Source: Roseitranquillus sp963709765 (GTDB taxonomy: Bacteria > Pseudomonadota > Alphaproteobacteria > Rhodobacterales > Rhodobacteraceae). From it: DNA of 64,000 nt. The stretch spans positions 62,001-126,000 of the forward strand of contig CAVPXL010000009.1 of assembly GCA_963709765.1 (NCBI GenBank). Direction: 5' to 3'. Positions 54,195-63,532 of the stretch are shown here, piece after piece; position 1 is the first letter of the stretch; each line of letters begins with the position of its first letter. Position numbers and translations under genes: made by a program. Under the pieces are notes generated by a model, which was not told where the DNA came from, made no database searches, and saw only the letters and a list, made by a program, of their open reading frames with translations.

Positions 54195-54512
54195 ATGAAG
54201 CATATCGCCTCCCTCTCCCTCGTGGCCGCGGCCGCCGCAGCGCCCGTCTTTGCCCAACCGGTGGATGGAACCTATTACCACGGTCACATGGACGGCTGGG
54301 GCATGGGGCTGTTCGGCCTCGGCATGATGATCCTGTTCTGGGGCGGCCTCGCCGTCCTCATCGTGCTCGCCATCCGCTGGCTCGGTGATCAGAATGGCGG
54401 AGGCCCGGGCAGGCGCCGGTCCGACGCGCTCGACATCCTCAAAGAACGGCTCGCGCGCGGCGAGATCGACGTCGAGGATTTCGAGACGCGGCGGAAGCAC
54501 CTCGAAGGCTGA
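54195..54512 (+). CDS. Small exported or membrane protein with SHOCT domain
   Basis: A 105-residue protein: an N-terminal signal-like hydrophobic segment (about 5-21, ending VFAQP), a His/Gly/Met-rich stretch (YYHGHMDGWGMG), a membrane helix (about 38-64) and a C-terminal SHOCT motif (ALDILKERLARGEIDVEDFE). SHOCT domains are short oligomerisation modules. This arrangement is common next to copper or stress genes; here it precedes a DUF302 gene and a cupredoxin gene. Role unknown. Confidence 0.8.
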   Translation: MKHIASLSLVAAAAAAPVFAQPVDGTYYHGHMDGWGMGLFGLGMMILFWGGLAVLIVLAIRWLGDQNGGGPGRRRSDALDILKERLARGEIDVEDFETRRKHLEG

Positions 54513-54573
54513 ACGGAACTTTCACGGTGTCCCGATCATATTCCAAAAGACGAAACTGAACACGAGGCCGATC

Positions 54574-54960
54574 ATGAGCTACACCATCAACCGCACCCTT
54601 GAGGGCGTGAGCTTCGAAGACGCGGACAGGCGGACCCGGGAGGCGCTGGCGGACAAGGGCTTCGGCGTGCTGACCGAGATCGACGTGAAGGCGACCATGA
54701 AGAAGAAGATCGACGCCGAGATGGAACCATACCTGATCCTCGGCGCCTGCAACCCGAAGATGGCATGGCAGGCGATCGGAATCGAGCCGCGCGTGGGCGC
54801 GATGCTGCCCTGCAACGTGATCCTGCGGCAGGTCGATGGCGGCGTGGAGGTGAGCGCTGTCGATCCGGTCGCGTCGATGTCGGCCATCGACAACCCGGAC
54901 CTCCAGAGCGTTGCCGGTCAGGTGAGGGATCTGCTGAAGGAAGCTGTCGAGGCGGTGTGA
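54574..54960 (+). CDS. DUF302 family protein
   Basis: A 128-residue DUF302 protein. Family features are SFEDADRRTREALADKGFGV, then LTEIDVKATMKKK, the conserved LGACNPKMAWQAI, and GAMLPCNVILRQ. No signal peptide is seen, so it is likely cytoplasmic. The family is widespread and structurally known, but no biochemical role is settled. The ATG at 54574 follows the SHOCT gene by 61 nt; the open frame upstream is part of the other gene in another frame. Confidence 0.88.
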   Translation: MSYTINRTLEGVSFEDADRRTREALADKGFGVLTEIDVKATMKKKIDAEMEPYLILGACNPKMAWQAIGIEPRVGAMLPCNVILRQVDGGVEVSAVDPVASMSAIDNPDLQSVAGQVRDLLKEAVEAV

Positions 54961-55454
54961 CGGGAGCCAGACGCGGCGTCCGGACCCAACGCCGTTCGGG
55001 CGCCTGCCCTTTCCGCGCCGGAAGCATCCAGCCCTGAGGCGGGAACGGAGAACCGCCATGACATTCTGCAAGGTCGGGAAACTGAGGTGAGGCCACCGCA
55101 CGACCGCGATCCATGCCGCCGATCCGGCCGCCGGGGTGGATTGCGACCCGTCGGATCAAACTATGGGCATATAATGCGCACCCGATGAGGGCGCGGTGCA
55201 GGGCGCGATCCGCGGCGGGATACGTTCCGGTCACGGTGATAATCGGGTAGCGCGACACCCCGAAAGAGATCTACTGATGGCCAACCTCCTGCATGACCGC
55301 GCGGGGCGTCTGCTTCTCGTGATCCTTCAGCGCGCGGCGGTTGCACTAGGTCTGCTGCCGGCGCGTACAATTGTTGCACTTGCGGTCAGGAACTCGCTTC
55401 CGGCCTCGGGCAACGCACCCCAACCTTGAGGACATGCGACACAGGAGAGCCAGC
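54961..55454. other. Intergenic stretch upstream of the cupredoxin gene
   Basis: About 490 nt. A 50-codon frame starting ATG 55277 (MANLLHDRAGRLLLVILQRA) could encode a tiny membrane protein, and AAAGAG lies upstream, but it lacks other support. Direct repeats GTTGCACT lie near the cupredoxin end and are listed separately. Confidence 0.4.
55340..55380 (+). promoter_or_regulatory. Direct repeats, possible promoter/operator of the cupredoxin gene
   Basis: GTTGCACT occurs at 55340-55347 and again at 55373-55380, 33 bp apart, that is, about three helical turns. TACAAT lies between them (55366-55371) and could be a -10 box, with the first TTGCAC as a -35 at a long 19-nt spacing. The site is about 75-115 nt before the cupredoxin ATG. 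This is weak evidence only. Confidence 0.3.
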
Positions 55455-55997
55455 ATGCAGAAGATGATCACCTTCGCCTCCCTCGGGCTGATCGCCGCCT
55501 CCACTCTGGCCGTCGCCGGCGGCGGCCACAGCGGCGGTCACGACAGTCACGACGCAAGCATTGGTAGCGCGGGCAATCCCGCCGACGTCGACCGCGAAAT
55601 CGTGGTTTCGATGCACGAGATGGAGTACGACCCCGAGACGGTCGAGGTCGCCGCGGGCGAGACCATCCGCTTCGTCGTCAACAACGATGGCCGCATGGTC
55701 CACGAGTTCAATATCGGCACCGACGAGACGTGGGACGCGCACCGCGGCGAGATGCAGGAGATGATGAAGGCCGGCGTCATGACCGCGAGCCGGATCCGCC
55801 ATGAGAAGATGGAGGAGACGGGCATGATGCACGACGACGCGAACAGCGTCCTGCTGGAACCGGGCGAGACGGCCGAGATCGTCTGGATCTTTCCCGAAGA
55901 CGGCACCGTCGGCTTCGCCTGCAACGTGCCCGGCCACCGCGAGGCCGGCATGGTGGGAGAATTCCACCTGATGCACAGCGCTGAGGGCGAGCACTAG
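55455..55997 (+). CDS. Cupredoxin domain protein (plastocyanin/azurin-like), exported
   Basis: A 180-residue periplasmic copper protein. A signal peptide ends near LAVAGG, followed by a His/Gly-rich linker (GGHSGGHDSHD). Type 1 copper ligands are apparent: the first His in MVHEFNIG, then Cys, His and Met in FACNVPGHREAGMVG. An inserted His/Met-rich stretch (between the first strand pair and the Cys loop) resembles that seen in copper-handling cupredoxins. ATG 55455 has AGGAG upstream. It may shuttle copper to, or electrons among, periplasmic partners such as oxidases; with a bo3 quinol oxidase nearby, a role in copper supply is possible but speculative. Confidence 0.87.
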   Translation: MQKMITFASLGLIAASTLAVAGGGHSGGHDSHDASIGSAGNPADVDREIVVSMHEMEYDPETVEVAAGETIRFVVNNDGRMVHEFNIGTDETWDAHRGEMQEMMKAGVMTASRIRHEKMEETGMMHDDANSVLLEPGETAEIVWIFPEDGTVGFACNVPGHREAGMVGEFHLMHSAEGEH

Positions 55998-56101
55998 GTC
56001 GCCATTTTCCGAACCCGTCCGGAGGCGGCGCTCGTCCCTTTCCGGCTGATGATCCGGCGCGATGTGGCCGTCCACGCCCGGAACGGCGCGACGCGCCGCC
56101 G

Positions 56102-57808
56102 TCAGGGACGCGGCAGAACGCGGGCCATGCCCGAGCCTTCCTCGACGAGGACGTCGGCGTCGGTCGGCAGGTCGGACAGCCGGTCGACGGCGCCGTTCGG
56201 CCAGCGGACCTCCAGGGCGAGCGATGTCCGGCCGTTCGTTCCGAAGGTCGCGACCGGTTCCGAGCTGGAGAGGTAGCTGCCACAGGTCGTCATCGTCCTG
56301 TAGGCGGAAGCCTCGGCGGCGCGAAGGACCAGTTCCGCCCCGATTCCCTCCCGGTTGGACTCGACACCCCGCAAGTGAACGCGCAGCGACGTGGACGACT
56401 CTGCCTCGTTTCGCAGCAGCCGGACCGGACCGCGGTTGTCGGTCACCAGAAGATCGACGTCGCCATCCCGGTCGTAATCCGCGTGCGCGACACCGCGAGC
56501 GACCATCGGGCGCGCAAGATCACTTCCGGCGGCCGGAACGATGTCGACGAATTCGCCCTGCCCGTCGTTGACGAAGAGGTGCGGCGGCTGCGCGGCCGGG
56601 GTTCCGTCCGGAAGCTCCTCGCGCTGCACGTGTCCGTTGGCGACGAAGAGGTCGAGATCGCCGTCGAGGTCGTAATCCGACAGGTCGAGGCCGAAGCCGA
56701 GGGTCGGGAAGCTCGCCGTGCCTATGCCCGAGGGAAGGGCCCGGTCTGTGAAGATGCCCTGACCGTCGTAACGCCAGACGCCGATCGTCTCCTTGCTGAA
56801 GTTCGCGACGAAGAGGCTGGGCCGGCCGCTCCCGTCGACGTCGCCGGCGGCGACGCCCATGCCGGCCCGGGCGCGTCCCGTCTCGTCGTAGGCGACGCCG
56901 AAATCGCGACCGACCTCGGAGTACCCGCCCCGCCCGTCGTTCCGGAGCAGGAGGTCGCGTTCGGTGTCGTTCGCGACGAAAAGGTCGGGCCATCCGTCGG
57001 CGTCAAAGTCGAGGGCGACGGCGCCGAGCGTCTTGCCCGGCAGCGCGTCGAGCCCGACCTCGGCGGTGCGGTCGGCGAAACCCTCTCCGGTGTTGTGGAA
57101 GAACCGGATCGGCGCGGCGCGGTAGGCCTCGGGCGTGCAGTAGCTCTTGGCCACGCCGTCGTTCGAACACCAGAGGTCGTTATCCGGAGACCAGTCGACA
57201 TAGCCACCCACGAAGAGGTCGAGGAGTCCGTCGCGGTCGGCGTCGACGAGGTTCGCCGCGGTGGACCAGCCGTTCGCGCCGGCGAATGCCTCCTCCGCAA
57301 CGAACCGCCCCCCCTCGTTGCGTAGCAGGAGCGGCCCGTGCAGCGTCGTCAGCACCGCGTCGGGTGCGCCGTCGTCGTCGACATCACCGACGCAGAGGCC
57401 GAAGCCATAGACGCGCAGGTCGGCAAGACCGGCGGCCTCGGTCGCGGCCCGGAACCCGCCGGCGCCGTCATTCAGATAGAGCTGCACCGCCGCCACGTCG
57501 GACTCGGCAGCCGGATCGGGCGCCCCGCCGCCGACCAGCAGGATGTCGCTCCAGCCGTCGCCGTCCGCGTCGAGAAACGCCGCGCCCGCTCCCATCGTCT
57601 CAGGCAGCCATTTCCGCCCCGACTCCCCGCTTTCGTAGCTGAAACCGCCCAGTCCGGCCGCTTCGGTGACATCGGTGAACCGGAGCGCGCTCTCCGGCGC
57701 GTCCTCGTCGTCGCATCCGGCGAGCGTGGCGGCGACGGCACAAAGGATCGCCACACATGAAAGGGACAGCCGGCGCGAACCGCAACCCGACGTGAAGCGC
57801 GACCTCAT
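56102..57808 (-). CDS. FG-GAP/VCBS repeat lipoprotein with C-terminal ASPIC/UnbV domain
   Basis: A 568-residue surface or periplasmic lipoprotein (lipobox LAGC near residue 31). At least seven calcium-binding FG-GAP-like repeats follow, for example LDADGDGWSDILLVGG, VDADRDGLLDLFVGG, LDFDADGWPDLFVAN and DYDRDGDVDLLVTDN. The C-terminus is the ASPIC/UnbV domain (about 440-560), starting LRVHLRGVESNREGIGA. Proteins of this family (CRTAC1-like) often partner with TPR or cytochrome proteins. It is the last gene of the - strand operon and overlaps the multiheme gene by 4 nt, so the two probably act together outside the cytoplasm. Confidence 0.88.
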   Translation of the reverse strand: MRSRFTSGCGSRRLSLSCVAILCAVAATLAGCDDEDAPESALRFTDVTEAAGLGGFSYESGESGRKWLPETMGAGAAFLDADGDGWSDILLVGGGAPDPAAESDVAAVQLYLNDGAGGFRAATEAAGLADLRVYGFGLCVGDVDDDGAPDAVLTTLHGPLLLRNEGGRFVAEEAFAGANGWSTAANLVDADRDGLLDLFVGGYVDWSPDNDLWCSNDGVAKSYCTPEAYRAAPIRFFHNTGEGFADRTAEVGLDALPGKTLGAVALDFDADGWPDLFVANDTERDLLLRNDGRGGYSEVGRDFGVAYDETGRARAGMGVAAGDVDGSGRPSLFVANFSKETIGVWRYDGQGIFTDRALPSGIGTASFPTLGFGLDLSDYDLDGDLDLFVANGHVQREELPDGTPAAQPPHLFVNDGQGEFVDIVPAAGSDLARPMVARGVAHADYDRDGDVDLLVTDNRGPVRLLRNEAESSTSLRVHLRGVESNREGIGAELVLRAAEASAYRTMTTCGSYLSSSEPVATFGTNGRTSLALEVRWPNGAVDRLSDLPTDADVLVEEGSGMARVLPRP

Positions 57809-60366
57809 CGACCGGGCGCCGCGAGCGAGGAGCCATGCTCGTGCACGGCCTGCGCCTCGCGGTTGGCGGCGGCATCTCTGCGGCGGTAGTCGGCGGCCCG
57901 CTCGTCCGCACTCTCGTCCTCCTTGAACCGCTGGAAACGGCGTTCGTGGGCGGCGGCGCGGTCCGCATCTCCAAGCGCGCGGAAGCTGAGCGCCAGGTTG
58001 TAGTGGGCGTCCGCATCCTCGGGGTCGATCGCCAGAACGGCCTCATAGCGCGTGACCGCATCGCGGTAGCGCTCCCGCAGGAACGAAAGGCGGCCAAGGT
58101 CGCGCTGAAGGCCGCGGTCGCGCGGGAAGCGCCCGGCCAGATCGGCAAGCGCGATTGCGGCCTCGTCGAGCCGCCCCAGCGCACGCAGGGTCAGTCCCCG
58201 GAAATAGGCCGCTGCGGGATGATCGGGCGCCAGCGCCAGCGCCCGGTCGAAACGGGCCAGCGCCGCCTCGTTCGCGCCCATCGCCAGCAGGGTTCGACCG
58301 GCGTTCGACCACCCGTCCGGCCGCTCTGGCGCGATGGCGGCCACCCGCTCGAAGGCCGGAAGCGCCGCCGAGAGGTCGCGCTGGAGCAGCAGGCCGATGC
58401 CATAATCGTTCCAACGTTCCCAATCCTGCGCCCGGTCCGGGGCGGCCTGAGCAGCAGCATGGGACGCAATCCGCAGCGTGACGCTGTCCTCGGCCAGCAC
58501 CTTGGCGGGGAGCCGCGGCGCCTCCGCGCCGAATGATGCCGCCACGGCAGGTGAGAGCGGCACCGTGCCGCCCCAGGCGAACGCCGTCAGCGCCGGCTGG
58601 AACTTGCGGTAGCGCAGCCGGGCCGTCACCATGATCGGCCCCTCGCTCGCCCGGTCGGGAATCGTGACTCGATAGCGCGCGACCTCGGCGGCGCCTGGCC
58701 CGATCGTGCGCCGATAGACGACCGCGCGCGCCTCCCAGGCGTTGCGCTTGTCGATTGGCGCCCCGTCGCGATCCACCATCAGGATGCGGTAGACATGGGC
58801 ATCCGGGTCGCGCGCGCCCGCCTCGTCCTCCTGCCCGCTGGCGAAGACGAGCGCACCGGCCGCGTCCCGCGCCGTCACCTCGAGCCACGCGTCGGCACCG
58901 TCCGCCGTTCCGCCGGGGAAGGCGTGGCCGAGACCGGCGTTGCGCACCACGACGTCGATGCGAACCGTCTCGCCGGGCGCGACAGTCACGAGCGACCGGT
59001 CGAGGGGCGCCGCCGGGCCCGCTCCGGGAAGTGTGGCGGCGAACACGTCGACGCGCAGCCTGTCCTCGGCAAGAAAGTCGGCGATCGCCTCGATCTGGCG
59101 CCCGAAGCCGTTGACGAGCGGCAACGCGTCGTTGGCGGCCGGGAACCGGTGAGAGTGCAGCATCGGCCCTGCGTGATCCTCCTTCTCGGCGCGGACCACC
59201 GGCATGTGGCAGTCGACACAGGTCCGCGGCGTCGGCGGAAAGTAGAAGGCGGCGACCCCCTGCCCCGAGACGCCGCTCCTCTGCCAGGCGTCATATTCAT
59301 CGAACCCGCGCACCCAGCGATAGTCGTTGAGCGGCACGTCGAGGTGAACCTTGTGACAGACAGAGCAGAACTCGGCCGGCTGCTCGCGCATGAACGGCTT
59401 GATGAACGTCCGCCGGTGGATCTCGGGATTGATCCGCAGCACGGCCTCCTGCAGTTCGCGCAGCGCGGGCCCGGCGTCCAGGCTGAGAGCATGGAGCGAC
59501 GTGAAGCCCAGCGTGTAGTCCCCCTGCCCGGTCGTGCCGCCGACATGGGTGATCGCGTGGCACACCACGCAAGGGATCCCCGCATGCGCCTCGGGCCTCT
59601 CGAGAAGGTCGGCGGCGGGAATGTCCATCGCGCCGGTAAAGAGCAGCGCGGGATCGTGGCAACTGGCGCACCAGCGCGAGCGGCGCGTGCCGGCCCGGTC
59701 CTGAAGATAGACGATCGACGCGAGGTACCACTGATTGTTGAACGACGCGAAGCGGTGGGCCGACTGGGACCAGTCCTCGTATATCTGGGCGTGACAGTCG
59801 CGGCAGCGCTCGCTGTCGAGGAAGAAGCCGGCGGGAACGGTGTCGCCCTCGACCGTGGCGAAGCCCGGGAAGTTCGGTCGCGACGGGTCGGTAGCCAGAT
59901 CGCCCATCGCCGCCGGCGCGATGCCGTCGTTGGCGATCTTGTGCGCTGACCGCCACTGTCCCTCACGAAGGTAGATCGCGGCGGCGGCGAGCGCGACGGC
60001 GACACCTGCGGCCATCACGAGACGCGTTCCCGGCCGCCCGCCCCGGACCACGGCGAGGTCGGCGGCAAGGATGGCGACGCCGGCGATTGCGAGCCCCGCA
60101 TGAAGCGGCACCAGGACGGCCAGCACGCCGCCCGCCCCCGCGACGAGGATCGCCCCGGCGGGTGCTGCGCTCAGAGCGACGAGCCCCCAGCCGATGCGCG
60201 ACCGCCGCGGCCACTTCAGGCCTAGATGCAGGAGCAGCGCGAGGCCCAGAGCGATGTGCGCCAGAAGGGCGAGGATCGTGGAGATCCAGGCGACCGGCCA
60301 GGAATAGACGAAGAAGCCCGTCGCGAGCAGCGCGCCTATCGCGAGTGCGCCGGATTTTGCCCTCAT
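57805..60366 (-). CDS. Membrane-anchored pentaheme cytochrome c-type protein with TPR repeats
   Basis: An 853-residue protein in three parts. Residues 1-135 have four to five membrane helices. Residues about 180-400 carry five CxxCH heme motifs: C188 (CRDCH), C233 (CASCH), C266 (CVVCH), C334 (CSVCH) and C383 (CVDCH), as in multiheme cytochrome c554/nitrite-reductase-type domains. After a beta-rich region, the last third has four to five TPR units (LPAFERVAAIAPERPDGWSN, FDRALALAPDHPAAAYFRGL, YEAVLAIDPEDADAHYNLAL). Heme attachment requires the periplasm. The start ATG lies 4 nt after the preceding stop. Electron transfer to or from an outer partner, possibly the ASPIC lipoprotein, is the likely role. 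No redox substrate is evident. Confidence 0.88.
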   Translation of the reverse strand: MRAKSGALAIGALLATGFFVYSWPVAWISTILALLAHIALGLALLLHLGLKWPRRSRIGWGLVALSAAPAGAILVAGAGGVLAVLVPLHAGLAIAGVAILAADLAVVRGGRPGTRLVMAAGVAVALAAAAIYLREGQWRSAHKIANDGIAPAAMGDLATDPSRPNFPGFATVEGDTVPAGFFLDSERCRDCHAQIYEDWSQSAHRFASFNNQWYLASIVYLQDRAGTRRSRWCASCHDPALLFTGAMDIPAADLLERPEAHAGIPCVVCHAITHVGGTTGQGDYTLGFTSLHALSLDAGPALRELQEAVLRINPEIHRRTFIKPFMREQPAEFCSVCHKVHLDVPLNDYRWVRGFDEYDAWQRSGVSGQGVAAFYFPPTPRTCVDCHMPVVRAEKEDHAGPMLHSHRFPAANDALPLVNGFGRQIEAIADFLAEDRLRVDVFAATLPGAGPAAPLDRSLVTVAPGETVRIDVVVRNAGLGHAFPGGTADGADAWLEVTARDAAGALVFASGQEDEAGARDPDAHVYRILMVDRDGAPIDKRNAWEARAVVYRRTIGPGAAEVARYRVTIPDRASEGPIMVTARLRYRKFQPALTAFAWGGTVPLSPAVAASFGAEAPRLPAKVLAEDSVTLRIASHAAAQAAPDRAQDWERWNDYGIGLLLQRDLSAALPAFERVAAIAPERPDGWSNAGRTLLAMGANEAALARFDRALALAPDHPAAAYFRGLTLRALGRLDEAAIALADLAGRFPRDRGLQRDLGRLSFLRERYRDAVTRYEAVLAIDPEDADAHYNLALSFRALGDADRAAAHERRFQRFKEDESADERAADYRRRDAAANREAQAVHEHGSSLAAPGR

Positions 60367-60370
60367 CGGC

Positions 60371-63300
60371 CTATCCCTCCGGTCCGCTCGGCAGCCATGG
60401 GCCGGGGTTCGTGGTGAACAGCGCGTCGCGGTCGATGCGTGCGCCGCGGAACCAGACCTCGCGAACGTCCCTCAGGGCGGCGATGTCGTCGGCCGGGTCG
60501 GCGCCCAGAACGACGAAATCGGCGTGGGCGCCCGGAGCGAGACGCCCGATGTCGCGCGCGCCCAGTCGGTCGGCGGCGCGGCCGGTGGCCGAGAGCAGCG
60601 CCTCGCTCGGGGTCAGGCCGCAGGCCGCCACCAAGAGTTCCAGCTCGCGCAGCAGGCCCGGTCCGTGGAACACGCCCGCGTTGCCCGCGTCGCTGCCCGC
60701 CACCAGCGGGATCCCGGCCGCGTGCGCCCGGCGGCAGCCGTCCTGTGCGCCATCGAAGCGGCGGGCATAGAAGGCCGCCTGCTCCGGCTTGCCGCGCAGC
60801 CCGGCGAACCAGGCGTCGGGCGAGCCGAGCGAGTCGAGGACGACCGGCAGCACCCAACGCTCCACCGCCGGATCGACGTGGACCCCCGGTCCGATCGCCT
60901 GGGCAAGCGCCTCGTAGGACACAAGCGCCGGTATCAATGTGACGCCCGCCTCGGCCATCGCGGCGACCGTGGAATCGGTGAGGTCGGGGGGGACGTGTTC
61001 GATGCTGTCGGCGCCGGCCGCGACGGCGAGACGGGCATGGACGTCGCTGTCCACATGCACCGCGACCGGCAGCCCAGCCTCGTGCGCGGCCGCAATCGCG
61101 CTCCGAAGCGCAGGCTCCGGCAGGACCGGAAAGGCGCGGTCGGAGCTGCCGGCCTCGAGGTAGAGCATGACGAGGTCAACCCGAAGCCCGACGAGTTCCG
61201 CCACCGCCGCCGCAGCCTCCTGCGGCGTCTCGACCTGGAACGTCGCGCGCGACGCAAGGCCCGGAACCGTGCCGAAGATCGCGGCAGGGTGGCCGCCGGG
61301 CGCGGTGAAGCTCCGCCCTGTTAGGAAGATCCGGGGCGCACGCATCGCGCCGCTCTCGACGGCGTCGCGCAGAGCCAGCATATCGGCCTCGATGTCGGTC
61401 ATCGACACGACGGAGGTGATGCCGAGGGCAAGGTAGACCTGCAGGTCGTGAATGATGCGCGGCGGAACGAACTCTCCCGAGCTCGCCGCGCCGCCGCCCG
61501 AGGCCCCGACATGGGCATGCGACTCCACGAGGCCGGGAACGATGTGAAGCCCGCTCAGGTCGTGAACCTCGGCCCCATCGGGCGGCTCGTCGCCCGCCGG
61601 CCCCGCGAAGACGATCCGGCCGTCCGCGATCTCGAGCCGGCCGGGCGCGAAGACGCCGCCGCTTCCGTCGTGGATGGTCGCTCCGACGAACACCTGCACA
61701 AGCCGGGGCGCGGCGGGCGCGAGGGCCGCATCCGCCGGCGGAGACTCGACCCGGGTCGGCGCCGCGAGCAGGGCCGCGATGTAGAGCCCGCCGAGGCCGA
61801 GCGCCACGAGCGCCAGGCCGCGCCGGCTCAGCGGCGCATCGGTCTCCCAGCGGAAGAGGAGCGCGTTGCAGGCGAACGCGACCACCCCCGTGGCGAGCAG
61901 GACCAGGACGGAGAAGGCATGCGCCTCGAGGGTCGTTTCGCCCGCGATCGCGCCGCGCAGCAGGTCGACGACATAGGTCGACGGAAGCAGCGCCGCGACA
62001 CGCTGCAGCCCGTCCGGCATCGACGAAAGCGGGATCGCCGCGCCTGACAGGAACGCCAGCGGAAAGAAGAGAAGGTTGCTCAATGCGGGCGCGACGCGCA
62101 TGTCGCGGGCGACGCTGCCGACGATGAGCCCGAGCGGCACGAAGGCCGCGGCCGACACCGCGACCGCCCCGGCAAGCGCCGGCACGCCGCCGGCGAACAG
62201 CACGCCGAAGGCAATCCGCGCCACCGCGAGCTGGAGCGCCATCGAGACAAAGATGTTGAGCGCGGCGGTGATGGCGTGCGACGCGACCACGGTACTCGCG
62301 GAAATCGGGGTCGCGCGGTAGCGGCGGTAGAGGCCAGCCTCGCGCAGGCTGACCATGTGCAGCGAGATGCCGAAGAACGCCGCGGCGATGAGGTTGATCG
62401 TCAGGATGCCGCCAAGAACCCGCTGGCGCTGCGCCGGATCCTCGCCGCCGAAGACCGCCATCAGCCCGACGAGCAGCAGGAGCGGGAAGGCCAGGTTCCA
62501 GAAGAGGGCGATCGGGGCCCGCCAGGTCTCGATCAGGAGGCCTCGGGTAAGCGCGCCGGTTCCGCGAAGAGCGCTCATCGGCTCTCTCCCGCCGCCGCAG
62601 GAACTCTCGACCTCGCCCGCGTCGACCTCGGTCTTCGCCGCGCCGACGAGACCGAGATAGGTCTGCTCCAGGCTCGGCGCGCGGATCCTCAGGTCATGCA
62701 GCGCCACGGCGTCGGTCTCCACGAGGGCTGCGACGGCGCGCAGCGCGGCGGCAGCGTCGTCGGCGGCGTACTGGCGGTGCCGGCCCTGATCGGCGACGCG
62801 GCGCGCGCCGGCCTTCAGCAGCGCATCGTCGTCGAACCCGTTCGCCGTCGTCAGGACGATCCGCGTCTCGCCGGGACGGTCCCGAACCAGATCGCCGGGC
62901 GCGCCGTCGGCCACGATCCGGCCGGCGTTCAGGACCATGACCCGGTCGCAGAGGGTCTCTGCCTCCTCGATGTAGTGCGTCGTCAGGAGGACCAGCCGTT
63001 CGCGGTGGTGCAGCTCTCGCAGGAGGTCGTGGAGCGCGCGCCGCGAGACCGGATCGAGGCCGCTCGTCGGTTCGTCGAGGACGAGGATCGCCGGGTCGTT
63101 GACCAGGGCCATCGCGATGGCGAGTCGCTGGCGTTCGCCGCCCGAGAGGGTGCGGTTGAGAGCGCGTGCCCTGTGGGCGAGGCCCACGCGGTCCAGCAGC
63201 GGCCCCGGAGGAAGCGCCGTGCGGAAGAAGCCGCCGATCATCCGCAGCGTCTCGAGCGGCGTGAGCGATTGCGGCAGCGGCGAGGTCTGCAGCTGGACGC

Positions 63301-63532
63301 CGAGGCGCTCGCGCAGGATCGGGCCGTCGGTCGCGGGATCGAGGCCGAGCACCCTCACCTCGCCCGAGCTGCGCGGCCGCAACCCCTCCAGGATCTCCAC
63401 CAGTGTCGTCTTGCCTGCGCCGTTCTGTCCCAGCAGTCCGACGATCCCGCCGCCGTCGAGCCTGAAGGTGACGTCCTCGAGCGCCTGGACGCTGCCATAG
63501 GTCTTCGACAGGTGCTCGACCGAGATCAGCAT
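60371..63532 (-). CDS. ABC ATPase / ABC-2 permease / amidohydrolase in one reading frame
   Basis: An uninterrupted frame of 1053 residues with three parts. Residues 1-318 are an ABC ATPase: Walker A GQNGAGKTT (35-43), signature LSGGERQRLAIAM, Walker B LVLDEPTSGLDP. Residues about 319-570 are a six-helix ABC-2 permease (DrrB/NodJ type: SPFSNLLFF-like late helices, FPLAFLSGAAIPLSSMP). Residues about 570-590 are a further helix (LVALGLGGLYIAALLAAP), then an amidohydrolase from about 605 to the end, with HAH at 672-674, later histidines in VAVHVDSDVHARLA and SIEHVP, and the Asp in LVAGSDAGNAG. The usual carboxylated lysine appears replaced. A possible separate permease start is ATG 62576-62578; the ATPase-permease join may be an artefact (see findings). 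Upstream start overlaps the protease gene. Confidence 0.8.
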   Translation of the reverse strand: MLISVEHLSKTYGSVQALEDVTFRLDGGGIVGLLGQNGAGKTTLVEILEGLRPRSSGEVRVLGLDPATDGPILRERLGVQLQTSPLPQSLTPLETLRMIGGFFRTALPPGPLLDRVGLAHRARALNRTLSGGERQRLAIAMALVNDPAILVLDEPTSGLDPVSRRALHDLLRELHHRERLVLLTTHYIEEAETLCDRVMVLNAGRIVADGAPGDLVRDRPGETRIVLTTANGFDDDALLKAGARRVADQGRHRQYAADDAAAALRAVAALVETDAVALHDLRIRAPSLEQTYLGLVGAAKTEVDAGEVESSCGGGREPMSALRGTGALTRGLLIETWRAPIALFWNLAFPLLLLVGLMAVFGGEDPAQRQRVLGGILTINLIAAAFFGISLHMVSLREAGLYRRYRATPISASTVVASHAITAALNIFVSMALQLAVARIAFGVLFAGGVPALAGAVAVSAAAFVPLGLIVGSVARDMRVAPALSNLLFFPLAFLSGAAIPLSSMPDGLQRVAALLPSTYVVDLLRGAIAGETTLEAHAFSVLVLLATGVVAFACNALLFRWETDAPLSRRGLALVALGLGGLYIAALLAAPTRVESPPADAALAPAAPRLVQVFVGATIHDGSGGVFAPGRLEIADGRIVFAGPAGDEPPDGAEVHDLSGLHIVPGLVESHAHVGASGGGAASSGEFVPPRIIHDLQVYLALGITSVVSMTDIEADMLALRDAVESGAMRAPRIFLTGRSFTAPGGHPAAIFGTVPGLASRATFQVETPQEAAAAVAELVGLRVDLVMLYLEAGSSDRAFPVLPEPALRSAIAAAHEAGLPVAVHVDSDVHARLAVAAGADSIEHVPPDLTDSTVAAMAEAGVTLIPALVSYEALAQAIGPGVHVDPAVERWVLPVVLDSLGSPDAWFAGLRGKPEQAAFYARRFDGAQDGCRRAHAAGIPLVAGSDAGNAGVFHGPGLLRELELLVAACGLTPSEALLSATGRAADRLGARDIGRLAPGAHADFVVLGADPADDIAALRDVREVWFRGARIDRDALFTTNPGPWLPSGPEG

